Source of the DNA: Codonopsis lanceolata
Lineage: Eukaryota; Streptophyta; Magnoliopsida; Asterales; Campanulaceae
Length of the DNA stretch: 64,000 nucleotides
Assembly (NCBI GenBank): GCA_013146195.2
Contig: CM028379.1
Coordinates: 57,485,693 to 57,549,692, forward strand
Direction: 5' to 3'
Positions 46,571 through 57,883 of this stretch are shown one piece after another. The position numbers were made by a program, and so were the translations under genes. The notes beneath the pieces were generated by a model, which searched no databases, was not told the DNA's origin, and saw nothing but the letters and a program-made list of their open reading frames with translations. Position 1 is the first letter of the stretch; the number at the start of each line of letters is the position of its first letter.

Positions 46571-47933
46571 GATAATCGGGTCAGTCCCCTATGATGATAT
46601 TATAACCGAAAATATCCTATATTTATTTTCAATCACTAAAGTACACTTTTAAGGATAAAATGACAAAGATACCCTTAATGAACAACAAACACGCGCACAA
46701 AACCATTACCCAAATTGGGCATCGTAATGAAAACATTGGGCATCGCAATGCACAATTGAAATATGTCAAAATTTGGGCATCAAAAATTCAAAAAGCCACT
46801 GCCCAAATTTGGGAATCGAAATGAAAACATTGGGCATCGTAATGCACAATTGAAATTTGTCAAAATTAGGGCATCGAAATTCAAAAAGCCACTGCCCAAA
46901 TTTGGGTATCGGAATGAAAACACTAGGCATCACAAAACACATTTGAAGTCTGTCCACTTTTAGACATCGCATTATAAAAATCCTTAACCAAATTCGGACA
47001 TCAGAATGAAAGAATGAAAACACTGGGCCTCGCAAAACACATTTGAAGTCTATCTAATTTTAGGCATCGCGTTGTAAAAATCATTAACCAAATTCGGTCA
47101 TCGAAATGAATATAGTGAACACTGCCACCAAATATGAACATAGTTGGGCATCGTAATGGACAAATTTGGAGTCAGGATGAATAAATTAAACACTGCCACC
47201 AAATATTAACAAAGGTGGGCATCAAAATGGACAAAATTAGCGTCAAAATGAATAAATTGAATACTTCCACCTAATATCAACAAAATTGGGCATCAAAATG
47301 GACAAAATTGAATACTGCTACAAAATATCAACATAGTTGGGCATTGTAATGAATAAAATTGGCGTCGAAATGAATAAATTAAACATTGCCACCAAATATC
47401 AACTAAGGTGGGCATCGAGATGGAAAAAATTAACGTAAGAATGAATAAATTGAACACTGCCCCCAAATCTGTTTGTAAAAATTGGGCATCGAAAAACTTT
47501 CGAAGCCCAAAATAGTGCTTAAACATCATTTTTTGGCCTTAAAACGAATACATCATAGGGTAAACTCAATGTGTCTTGTACATCTCGTTGAGAGCTTGGA
47601 TTTGATATGTGGTGGGTCATGTGGTTCATCAGAGATCAAAAGTTATGGAAAAAATTGTAGGAGAAGATGAAAAGAGGTTAACAATAGAGAAAAGAGAGAT
47701 GGAGACGAAGATGGAGGAAGAAGAGATAGAGAGTATAACAGTGAAAAGAGAAAGAAGTAGTAGGAGAAAGAAGAAGAAGAGACAGACAGACAGAGTGAAG
47801 AGAACAAAGTAATTGGAGGTTACGGACAGTTTTGGAAAATAATTATGAAAAAAAACACTTTACTGGTTGAATAAAAAGAAAGTTGACTGGAGAGGTTATA
47901 ATATCTCCAAAAGGTATCGGTCCGTAATTATTT
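46571..47933. mobile_element. Mutator-like family X, long copy with GGGCATCG minisatellite
   Basis: The left end GATAATCGGGTCAGTCC and the right end read inward (AATAATTACGGACCGATACC) form an inverted repeat that continues for about 80 bp, including the shared GATATTATAACC and a CACTAAAGT / CAGTAAAGT box. Inside is the ATACCCTTAATGAAC box, a minisatellite (46700-47495) and a GA-rich stretch at 47640-47810. No TSD is clear because the right flank is poly-A. Confidence 0.65.
46700..47495. repeat. GGGCATCG minisatellite
   Basis: More than fifteen copies of AAATTGGGCATCGAAATG-type text, changing along the array from TGGGCATCGCAATGCACAAT units to GTGGGCATCAAAATGGACAA units. Confidence 0.8.
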
Positions 47934-48732
47934 CAAAAAAAAAAAAGAGGTAAGAGCATCCACAATGCTCTTTCCTTAAGCCCTCTTCCAATTAGGAAAA
48001 GAGCATTTTACAATGGTGAGTCTTCTTCCAAAATGGCTAGCTAGGAGAGAGCTTTCAAAATAGGAAGAAGAAACGGTGGGAGGAATAATGAGATGGGAAA
48101 GCAGCGGTGTGGTGCACCGCTTGCTTAAAGATGGCAGGTGCACCACACGTGCGGTACAGGGGCTTGGAAGGCTTCCAGGGGTGGGACCCATCGTTTACTT
48201 TTTAGTTTCAAATTCTTTTTTTCTTAAAAAAAAACCAACCGTTGCTGCAACTTCTTGACCGTTGTGGGGGGTGTTTAATTGCATTTTATTTTTTGTACAA
48301 ACTTTTCAGTTTTAAATTCATTTTTAAGTAATTTTCTATATATGTTATTTTACGAGTTAGGTATAATATGTGTTTTATAGATAATATAATTAAATTATAA
48401 ATTATATAATTTATGAGTAATTTATTATTTATAAATTAAATAATATATTTATGTATAAATTTATTTATTTATACAGATATTTAAATATGAAATATTTTAA
48501 ATAAAGTTAAATAAATTTATTTGTTTGAGAAGTATAAAAATAATATTGAAGTGTAAAGTTAATGAGGTGATAGCGAGACCTAGATAAGAAAAAGTGTAAG
48601 AAGATTATGAATGAAAAATTTTATTCTTAAATAGAATAAGAAGATAAAAGTGTGTTAGTGGGAATATGACCCAACTAAGAAGATGGAATAAGAGGATTTG
48701 CATGCTCTAATGGACTTTGCATGTTGACAATA
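47934..48732. other. Intergenic DNA, no gene recognised
   Basis: 48300-48560 is very AT-rich with AAATTATATAAT-type text. AAGAGCATCCACAATGCTC at 47951 and GCATGCTCTAATGGAC at 48700 resemble the ends of a common plant repeat, but I could not define it. Confidence 0.35.
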
Positions 48733-51206
48733 GAAATAATTGTGGGTCGGTCTACTTTTAAAAGTTTTAATTTACTCCAGTACCGTATTTTTTTTTCAAT
48801 CAGTAAATGACCCTTTTGGGGGCAAAATGATTGTGATACCCTTAATGAGTCTGAGGCGCACTACGAAATGTATCGCTATTCAAAAAATTATGTACCACTG
48901 TTCAAAAAATTTATGTACCTCGATTAAAAAAAAATTAAAAATGTATCGCGATTCAAAAGTCTATTGATGTGCGCGAACGTAACACGGGCAAGATTACCCA
49001 GTTTTATCAAGTAATAAAGTTTGAAGTACGAATCGATCCCACGAGGATAGAGCTAAAAATAAATCCTAAGTACTAAAATTGGGCACACCTAATTTTATCT
49101 AAGCTAACGGAAATTAGATTTAAAATAAAAATAAAATAAACAAAATAAAGGCAAGAAAATAAACTAAATTAACGCGACAGTGAAACGGCGGCAACATCAA
49201 ATCAAGGTTAAAAAGAATAGGATTGTGATATTTCTAGTCTAGCCAATGTTTAATTTAACTCTCTCTATTTTTCTTAACTCAAATTTTCGGTAGTCGGGTG
49301 CGCACTAATATTTTCTACGGGCTTTCGCTACGTATAGAAAAACCTAGCTATCACTCATCCTTGCTACGGGCTCATATCCTCGCAACACATAGCCTAGGGA
49401 AGAAAATAGCCGTGTGGTAGATCAAGCACCCAATGACTATCTACGACCTTCGACAATCGGTGTGCCTTAGAGACGTAAACAATTCTCACGATTTTCAGAA
49501 TAATAGAAAGGGTTTTCGCTTCGTATCCTATCATTCTAAGGTTCATTTAATGATTCATGACTTCATTAAAAGCATTAAGCACACAATGATAATAACAAAA
49601 AATATACGAGTAATTAATACATCAAATAGAGAGAAATTAAATTAAAACATCACATTCAACATAGATAATAATGTTGCAAATCTTGGTTGACTTCACTTAA
49701 TCTTGCTCCCTTGATCCTTGATTTGATGCTCCAAGCCTTCAAAATGGATGCATTTTTAATTTCTGTGGAGAGATGGAGAGTGGATGAAATGGAATTGGGG
49801 AGAGTTTTAGGGCTAATGCCCTAAAACCTGAAGGCTGCTGCTTCCTGAATCCCTCGAAATGGCTGGCTGGAAGGAGATAAAACAAAGGCAACCAAGGGAG
49901 CAAGGCTGAGGGGCATTTTAGGAAGGTCTGGAATCAATTGAGGGCAAAAAAGGGAGAAAAGGAGAGGCTGGGTCGCCCTGGGAATGGGTCGGATAGGGGG
50001 AGAGGAGTGCGGGTCATCCAAGGAGAAACGGGGCGAGGGTTGTGAGAGAAAGTGGCCCGGATTGAGGGCTAGATGGGCTGGATGGGTTGAGAAAGGCGTG
50101 GGGCGGGATCCGATCCGGCAGGGACGCGGTTAGGCGGTGGGCGGGTGACGTGGTCGCTCAGGATGGTGACAACGCATTAATGAATGGCGCTTTTCATGAA
50201 TTGCTCCGGCCTCCCCTGAAGTTTGGACTTTTGCTCCGGTGCTCCTGTCTTAATAAGGAAGGTAGCCAAGGTCCTACGCACCAGACTTTGCAATTTAGTC
50301 CTCAATCGGCTATTGGGTTCTGTTACCTTACGTGCTTTGAAACTCTTAACAGAACTTAACAGAAAGTGCCCAAACTTAACATTGGAGCCCGGGATGTCCT
50401 CGATTTGCACGTATTGAGCCATACGACCTCAAATATCTTTGAGATACCTACATGAAGCATAAAAATACATTAAAAAAAGGCTCTCAAATGCAATTAATTA
50501 TCAACGAAAGCTCAAAATAACCTATAAAATTCCGAAAAATTAATGAAAACAATAGAAAATAATAAGCTTATCATCTATGTATCGCGATTCATTTTTCACT
50601 TTTTACTGCCAAGTCTGCCGGTGCTAGCTAACCCACACACAAGACACAACTATACGGCCTACATGCCACCACACACGTCAACATCCATCCCATCCCTCTC
50701 TCTTTCCTTTCTTTCCCACTCTTCCATTTCCGTTTCGTTCTTTATTTTTCAATTTCTTCTTCTTCTTCCCTCCATCTCTCCGCATCTCCTTAGCCCCGCT
50801 TTCTCTTCTTCGCATAGTTACAACAATAATCTCTCTCTCTCTCTCTCTCTCTAACCATCTCCTTTATAGAGGAACTCAAAATCATTCCTTTCAATAATTT
50901 ATATGTTTCCATTCAAAAATTTATGTATCGCGATTCATAAATTTTTGAATCGTGATATATAAATTTATTTATCGCGATTCATTTTTCACTTTCTCACTCC
51001 AAAACCCTTAAAAACGCAGCCTCTATGTTCAATCGCACACTAGTAAACATTGCGTAACACCAAGTCCTACTTCGAATGATTACATGGTATTGCATATCTC
51101 ATATCTAGTTATTGTTTGGGAAAAGGGTCAATTAATCCTTACCAGATTTTCTGTAGATAAGCTTGTTTGTGATACTTTGATAGCTGGCGGGTTGGATTTT
51201 GAATAT
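48733..51206. mobile_element. Mutator-like family X copy, left part, split by a solo LTR
   Basis: The left end GAAATAATTGTGGGTCGGTC is followed by the family's TTTTTCAATCAGTAAATGAC and GATACCCTTAATGAG boxes and by minisatellite units ATGTATCGCGATTCAAAA. The same units resume at 50574-50610 and 50920-50990 after the solo LTR. A C/T-rich stretch at 50690-50855 parallels the other copies. The copia LTR from 51207 cuts it again, and the GAAGAAGACGATGATATTTT segment at 53117 is the continuation. Confidence 0.6.
48965..50573 (-). mobile_element. Solo LTR of an Athila-like gypsy element with TCTAT target-site duplication
   Basis: 1609 bp from TGATGTGCGCGAACG to AAGCTTATCA (plus strand). TCTAT flanks it at 48960-48964 and 50574-50578. 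It is about 95% or more identical by eye to the LTR at 60649-62267, which is attached to a primer-binding site and gag. That shows the family and fixes the orientation as minus. Confidence 0.9.
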
Positions 51207-52300
51207 TGTAAGTCAGTTGGCAACGAAATAAGGCTAGAGGGGGGGGGGTGAATAGCCTTTTAAAAAATTTAAGGGTTATTTTGAAAACCTTCAAAAGATG
51301 CAACGAAAATATAATTTTTCAACAGTAGCAAGCTTGAACTTAAAACAGTTTGGATTGGTTTTCTTTTGATCACTTAAGTATAAGGACTGAATTGAAGAGC
51401 AGTATATAAGATCAACTATATAAAGAGCTGTAACTGTTAAACATTTAAGTAGATAGAAGATGCTTAAGTGTATGAGCGAGAAAGACAACGAGTAGATAGA
51501 ACACGATTTGGAGTGGTTCACGGTGTTAAAGCTGTTACGTCCACTACCAAGTTGGTCAAACTTGGATTTTGAAGTGCACTAAGATTACATATATGTTAAG
51601 TGATCACTAACAGATCAGTGTACAATAAAAACCAGTATTTGAGGAGTTTGATCAAACAAGAATCAAACTCGTGCAACAAACTGTGATCCTGTAAGGATTG
51701 GAAAGAATAAAGGAACATAGAATCAATGATTGCTCAAAACATAAACTAGAAAAGAATATCTATGAAATAAACTGTCTAGTAATGTTTTGGAGAATAAACT
51801 CTTCAAGTAAAGATTAAAGTTCTTGGTTTGAATGAATGCTTCAACGTGTTTGTCTTTTTCTGAGTGTTGTAGAAAATTTTGATTTATGAAAGCTTGAGCA
51901 CGTAATATTGCGAAAAAAGGTGTCTTCTTCAATCCTTGCTTCAAATGCTTTATATAGATATCCAGAATTGTAGCCGTTTGAGAGAGCGATGTTGAATCTT
52001 GAATTTCTTGATGAAATGATGTTCCATTGAATGCCCAGAAATTCTGGAAACTGTGAGATACAAAGAGTATTTCCTAACATGAAATATGAAAGAGAGTGGT
52101 TAGCTAGGTATGAGTATACAACCAACGAGCTCTAGCTCAACTGGTACTGCTCACTTCTCCTAACGGAGAGGTCGGGTGTTCAAGTCTCACAAGAGACACT
52201 CTGGACTTTACAACTCTCAATAGAGAGGTCGGGTGTTCAAGCCTCTTAAGAGGCACCGTTGTTGTTCAAGCCTTACCCAAAGGCCCCATTTAGCTACTCA
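50574..52300. repeat. Flank duplicated at 62268-64000, copy A
   Basis: Nearly identical to the last 1.73 kb of the window, beginning at the same TCTAT. Differences are scattered transitions, microsatellite lengths and a set of odd changes at CAG/CTG sites. Confidence 0.92.
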
Positions 52301-53060
52301 CTTATCTTAACAGAAAGGTTGAGTGTTCAAGCCCTACCAGAGGCACCCTGGTACTTCACTACTCTCAACCGAGAGGTCGGGTGTTCAAAGCCTCACCAGA
52401 GGCATCATTTGTTCGAGCCACACCAAAGACATCATATATATAATTGTAGCCTTTCAAGGCATTAAAATAATAAAAAAAAATTAAGGGTTGGAGTACGGTC
52501 TATGTCCCCTCCAACCTTTTAAAAGAAAAAAAAAGGTATGAGAATACAAAGAACATTTATGACATGCACGGAAGTCTTCTATTTATAAGACATGTGAATA
52601 GTCCTTTTGTTTGAAAAATTTTACCAAAATAATGTTTTATACTAGGTGCGTGAATGTTAGATCTTTTTCAAACGAATACAGAGTTTTCAGCAAGTAGAAA
52701 ATTTTAGATTATAAGCGTGTGTTGACATTGTGTATCGAGGTGCTAGTCGCTAATGACTTATGCTTTAGGCGATAGAATACTAAAATGTAGGCTACTAAGT
52801 AAGGTCAAAAGGGTATCTATTGCATAAACAAAAGAGGATATCTTGTCTGCTGAATGTTTCAGTAGATAGATTTAGACTTGTTACAAAGTTTAAGTTTAAA
52901 ACCGATTTAAGGATTTTGGACAAGTATTTAAACTAGTTGGTTTTAACTTAATAGTTTTAAGTAAATCTAAGGTATGTTAGTTTCTACAAGTATCATGATG
53001 GTAGTTGGTTTGCATATTTGCTTGAATGTCTTGGATCTCGCCTTGAGTAACTGGTTGAGC
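51207..53060 (-). mobile_element. Copia-type LTR inserted in the family X copy (right edge uncertain)
   Basis: On the plus strand it begins TGTAAGTCAGTTGGCAACGA and then GGCTAGAGGGGGGG and GTGAATAGCC. The same position of the copia-1 LTR (12070-12110) has a related GGCTAGAAGGGTGAGGGG stretch. Later text, such as ACTACCAAGTTGGTCAAACTTGG, resembles copia-1 (CCACCAAAGCAGTTAACTTTG). Family X sequence ends before it and resumes at about 53070. No primer-binding site or coding domain is attached, so it is probably a solo LTR. The exact right end and TSD were not resolved. Confidence 0.5.
52121..52533 (+). mobile_element. tRNA-derived SINE with several box-B-like segments
   Basis: Flanked by 15-bp direct repeats (52106-52120 and 52534-52548, one mismatch). 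The head has a pol III box A (TAGCTCAACTGG, 52132-52143) and box B (GTTCAAGTC, 52178-52186). After the head, GAGGTCGGGTGTTCAA-like text recurs at about 52226, 52259 (partial), 52318, 52372 and 52408 (weak), each followed by CC..AGAGGCACC-like text. The 3' end is A-rich. It is longer than usual plant SINEs, apparently by tandem duplication of the box B segment. Confidence 0.75.
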
Positions 53061-53335
53061 GTTGTTGGAGATTCGTTGCTCAATAATGGTGATTTTTGAA
53101 TCAAATGTGTTTGTCGGAGCTATTGAAGAAGACGATGATATTTTTGGAACAATATTTCAAAAAATGGCCTTTGCGGTTGAAAATAAGCCACGAGAATTCA
53201 ATCAATGATTACAAAGATAAGAGTTGAATGAAGACTATTTCTTTGTAGGTTTCATTTTTAAGGTACGATGATCTGTGGGCTTTCCTAGTATGCTTGTTAT
53301 TGGGCCTTCCAACATCGCCCATTAGTTAAACATTT
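53061..53335. other. Right-hand remains of family X
   Basis: 53070-53185 matches 28020-28135 of the intact element. 53215-53260 matches 39440-39490. No gene. Confidence 0.45.
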
Positions 53336-53628
53336 GGGGAAAATTCGGGCTGGTCCACTTTTCAAAGTTTCTAATTGCTAAAAATACCATACTATTTTTT
53401 GAAATAATTGCGGGCCGTCCTTTTTCTGAAATTGTAATTGTTATAGTGCTCATTTTTATTTTCAACATAAGTTCATTTTGGTTAATTTCTTCCCAAAGTG
53501 CCCTCTCACCTACCTCAATCCATATCTCCTCGGCTATCAAAGTTTTTAGGATAAGAAAAACCCCCAAACCTTTTTTTCTCTCTCTCTCTCTCCTATGTTT
53601 CCTCGCTCATAGCTTGATCAAGTGATGT
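53336..53628. mobile_element. Partial family X copy running into the assembly gap
   Basis: GGAAAATTCGGGCTGGTCCA with CACTTTTCAAAGTTTCTAAT matches the left end of the intact element at 27396. A second end-like motif, GAAATAATTGCGGGCCGTCC, follows at 53400. 53440-53490 matches the inverse of 46535-46575. The sequence is cut by the gap. Confidence 0.5.
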
Positions 53629-53728
53629 NNNNNNNNNNNNNNNNNNNNNNNNNNNNNNNNNNNNNNNNNNNNNNNNNNNNNNNNNNNNNNNNNNNNNNNN
53701 NNNNNNNNNNNNNNNNNNNNNNNNNNNN
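53629..53728. other. Assembly gap of 100 N
   Basis: A run of exactly 100 N is a conventional placeholder for a scaffold join of unknown size. Sequence left and right of it is not demonstrably contiguous. Confidence 0.98.
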
Positions 53729-56184
53729 CCAAATGAAGATGATGAGCTTATTCCTACAAGACAAGTGGTGGATGGAGAGTATGTATGGATTTTCAAGGCT
53801 CAACAAAGCAACAAGGAAAGATCATTTTCCTCTCTTCCTTCTTGATCAAATTGATAGATTGGCGGCACATGATTTCTATTGTTTTCTTTGATGGGTTCTC
53901 TGCTATCTCCAAATTTCTATAGCTCCCGAAGATCAAGAAAAACTACCTTCACTTGCCCGTATGGTACTTTTTGCTCCGGCGGATGCCATTTGGTTTGTGC
54001 AATGCCCCAACTTTCCAACGATGCATGATGGCCATTTTTCTGATATGGTGGAAAAGGAAATTGAGGTTTTCATGGATGACTTTTCGGTATTTGGGGATAA
54101 TTTCGATAGTTGCTGCGGAATCTCACCAAGGTTCTTGAAAGGTGCAAGGAGGTGAATCTTGTCTTAAATTGGGAAAAATGCCATTTCATGGTGAATGAAG
54201 GTATTGTTCTCTGGGCATAAAATTTCTTCCAAGGGTATAGAGGTGGATCGTGCCAAGATTGAAGTTATTGAAAACTCCTCCTCCAACAAATGTGAAGAGG
54301 TAAGCTTTCTTGGGCATGCGGATTCTATCGTTTATCAAAGACTTCTCCAAAATTGCTAAGCCTTTATGCAATCTTTGGAGAAGGATGCTACTTTTTGAGT
54401 TTGATGAAGATTGCTTGAAGCTTTCAAGCATTAAAGCAAAGATTGGTGTCGGCCCAATTATCATGGCTCCCGATTGGTCCTTGCCGCTTGAGTTGATGTG
54501 TGATGCTAGTGACTATGCCATTGGGGCGGTTTTGGGTCAACGACGAGACAAAATCTTTCATGTGTATTATGCAAGCAAGACTCTCAATGATGCTCAACTT
54601 AATTATGCAACAACGGAGAAAGAGTTTCTTGCCATTGTCTTTGCGTTTGACAAGTTTCGGGCATATCTCATTGGTTCGAGGGTTATTGTGTACACCGATC
54701 ATTCGGCGATTAAGTATCTCTTCAAGAAGGATGCTAAGCCCCGATTGATTCGGTGGGTGCTTCTACTCCAAGAATTTGACATTGAAATTGCGGACAAGAA
54801 GGGAACCGAGAATGTGGTAGCGGATCATTTATCTAGACTTGAGCAAGACGGATCTCTTCTCCATCTCCTATCAAAGAAGACTTTCCTGATGAAAGCTTAT
54901 TTTCTATCTCTTATGCCACGGTTCCATGGTACGCGGATTATGTCAATTACATTGTGAGCAACGTTATCCCTCCGGATTTCTCTTCATCTCAAAGGAAGAA
55001 ATTTCTCCATGATGTCAAGCAATATGTTTGGGAGGAGCCCTATTTATTCAAATTGGGGAAAGATCAAGTACTTCTGAGATGTGTTCCTTTGGAGGAGCAA
55101 ATTGCGTATTGATCCATTGTCATTCTTCTCCTTATGGTGGCCACTTTAGTGATCTCGACGCTTGTAAAGTCTTGCAATCGGGTTTCTTTTGGCCTCTCTT
55201 CAAGGATGCTCATGAATTTGTGTTAAGATGTGATCGCCAAAGAACCTGAACATTTCGCCGCCATGAGATGCCGCTACAAGGGATTCTTGAAGTTGAAGTC
55301 TTCGATGTTTGGGATAGATTTCATGGGACCATTCACTCCTTCATTCGAAATTTATACATCTTGGTTGCCGTTGATTATGTCTCAAAATGGGTTGAAGCCG
55401 TAGCCTCCCCACAAATGATGCCCTGTGGTAACCAAGTTCTTGCAAAAGAATGTTCTCACGCTTGGAACCCCCGAGTTATCATTAGTGATGGAGGCTCTCA
55501 TTTTTGCAACCGGTTGTTCGATGGAATTCTAGCAAAATATGGAGTGGCACAAAGTAGCCACGGCCTACCATCCTCAAACAAGTGGGCAAGTGGAGGTGAC
55601 TAATAGAGATCAAACGGGTGCTTGAAAAGTGGTGAACCCAAATCGCAAGGATTGGTCCCAAAAGCTTGATGACTCACTTTGGGCAATTTGACGGCATTCA
55701 AGACTCCTATTGGGATGACTCCGATCAAATGGTGTTTGGAAAGTCTTGCCATCTCCTAGAGAACTAGAGCATAAGGCATATTGGGCTATCCAAAAGCTCA
55801 ATTTTGACTTCAAGGCCGCCGTGAGAAGAGATTATTGCAATTGGAAGAGTTGGAAGAGCTTAGACAAAGAGCCTACGACAATGCAAAATTGTATAAGGAG
55901 CGAACGAAAAAGTGGCATGACAAGCACATTTTGCCAAGATCTTTTCATCCGGGACAACAAGTGCTCCTATACAACTCAAGGTTGAGACTCTTTCCTGCAA
56001 GCTCAAATCCCGATGGTCGGACCATTTTCGTTGTTTCCGCTTCCCTCATGGAGCGGTGGAAGTGAAAGATGATGCTACCCAATCAACATTCAAAGTCAAT
56101 GGTCAACGCTTAAAGGCATATTTGGGTGGTGATTTGCAAAAGAATGAATCTTCCATACTCCTCAACGATCCGAAAACACAATGA
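53729..56184 (+). pseudogene. Athila-like Ty3/gypsy pol (RT, RNase H, integrase), heavily broken
   Basis: Plus strand. RT landmarks: LNKATRKDHFPL near 53800, FRRMPFGLCNAP near 53975, and the catalytic box as FMDDFSVFG near 54070. RNase H (54310-54957, 215 codons open): LMCDASDYAIGAVLGQ, YASKTLNDAQLNYATTEKE, YTDHSAIKYLF, VVADHLSRLE. Integrase: VDYVSKWVEA near 55370 and ISDGGSHFCN near 55485. Its zinc-binding region near 55230 is damaged, and the third acidic residue lies past a frameshift near 55600. At least ten frame changes or stops occur. The N-terminal RT, protease and gag are missing or in the gap. Confidence 0.88.
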
Positions 56185-57883
56185 TGCGAGCAAGAAAGTC
56201 AAGCTAAAGACTTTAAATTAGAACTACTCACACCGGTTTTCTCTTTCCTCTCTTTTCATTTATTTGTTTTTATAGCTTTTGTATCTATATGCATGTGTCG
56301 CTTTTCGAAGCCCTCCCGAGTTTGTGGGTTTATAGGGAGGTGTATATAGTGTCCCCTCGCAAAAATATTTTTCTTCTTATTTGCTTTTCATGAGGAGTTG
56401 TGATTGTTGCCTTGCCTTGGTATGTTCATGAACATTGAGGGCAATGTTCGGTTCTAAGTTTGGGGGTGGGGTTAGCATTATTTTTGCCCTCGATTTTTGA
56501 GAAAATTTGAAAATTTTTAGAAAATTTCAAGCTAGTTTGGACCCCTTTAATTATGCTTTGATCATTCATCTCATCACTTTGGCGCTCATAGAGTTGTATG
56601 TGCATTATTTTCTTAGATTTGGCCTTGGGATTATTACATGCATAGTTGAGGATATTTTGTGATTTTTGTGCTAGCCTTTCCCTCATTCATGTTAAATAGT
56701 GCCCATGTGTGGATCTCTTGATAATTTTTTTTAAGCTAAGCTCTAGCTTTGGTTGTGCATGTGTTATGAGTACCTTGTTGTGAGTTGTGATGCCGTTAGA
56801 TGATCTTGAAATTGATGAATAGCTTGGCTTATGAGTATGACAATAGCATGATATAGGCCATGTTTGACTCGTTTGTGCCATATCGACCTACCCATGTTCA
56901 CATTAAATCCTTAGTGTCCCATTTGAGCCTTATTGAAAGAATGGTGTGTGCAAAAGCACACAATGACCCCCATTCGCCTTCATTTGGATCACCCGCATTG
57001 ACTTATCCCATGAGCCTATACACTTTATCCAACCCTTTGAGAGAGCACTTTGTGAAATGAATTTATAAATTTATGTCTTGGAGGGAATGTGTGCTTCATG
57101 GAAGTATTGTTCTTCATGTATTGGTGCGGTGTGATTTAATTTTGGTTGATGAGTTGGGGATTGTTTATATTGTAAAAAGGGGCCCTTGTGTATAAAAAAA
57201 AAAATCAAAAGTGAAGGGCATCCCAAAATTGTGAACCATTTGTGCTTTCAAGTTATTCAAAAAGGGAAATTGTGGGATGAAAAAAAAAAATTATTTGTGG
57301 TAGTTTGATATGCTCTCAACCCCATGTTCTTGATGTGTATAAAAAAAAGAAAAAAAAAGAAAGAAAGAAGAAGCTAAGTTTGGGGGTTGTTGAGAAGAAT
57401 GGTGAGTTATGATGAAGTGTGTTGTTTCATGAAGTTAGACTTGAGTGTGAAGGCTTCACTTGTGCTCTCTTGTCTTGATTTCCTTCCCTTCATTTGTAGC
57501 TCAACCTTGGCCTAAAGTTACAAGCTTACAAAAGTCCTATTGATATTGTCATGCCATGAGTTTTTGCCTTGTGAAATATATATCTCTTTCGGTTTCATGG
57601 CTTATGCTTGGTATTTCATTGAACGTTCAATCCTAGCTAGAGTGATGCTATTTAGTCATGGGCTTGTGCTTCATGTTTTTAAGTAAGTGTTTGAGGAAAG
57701 TTTGATAGCATTGAAATCACATCATACCTTGGTTATGCATTTTTATAATCTTGAGTTTGATTTCTTTCATGGTAATGCATATGGGATCTTGATTGAATGC
57801 CTTCTTCATTCCATCGTTGTCTCGAGCTTATCCATAATCCATATCTCTCTTTGCTCGGGACGATCAAAGCTTAAGTTTGGGGG
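56185..57883 (+). other. 3' non-coding region of the Athila-like element
   Basis: 1.7 kb between the end of pol and the LTR, the place where Athila elements may carry an env-like ORF. Only short frames exist (66 codons at 56860-57060), so no env-like gene is supported. AAGTTTGGGGGT-type polypurine tracts occur three times: near 56456, near 57374 and directly before the LTR near 57872. Confidence 0.6.

Noticed and set aside
50543..50854. 103-codon Ser/Pro/Leu-rich ORF (also at 62237)
   Set aside because: Translation of a C/T-rich stretch with a (CT)n microsatellite. The two copies differ in frame after the length variation and show no domain.
52121..52195. Possible tRNA gene
   Set aside because: Boxes A and B are present, but no cloverleaf with an acceptor stem can be drawn, and the unit has an A-rich tail and a 15-bp TSD, so it is a SINE head.
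53593..53891. ORFs crossing the N run
   Set aside because: They exist only because unknown bases contain no stop codons.
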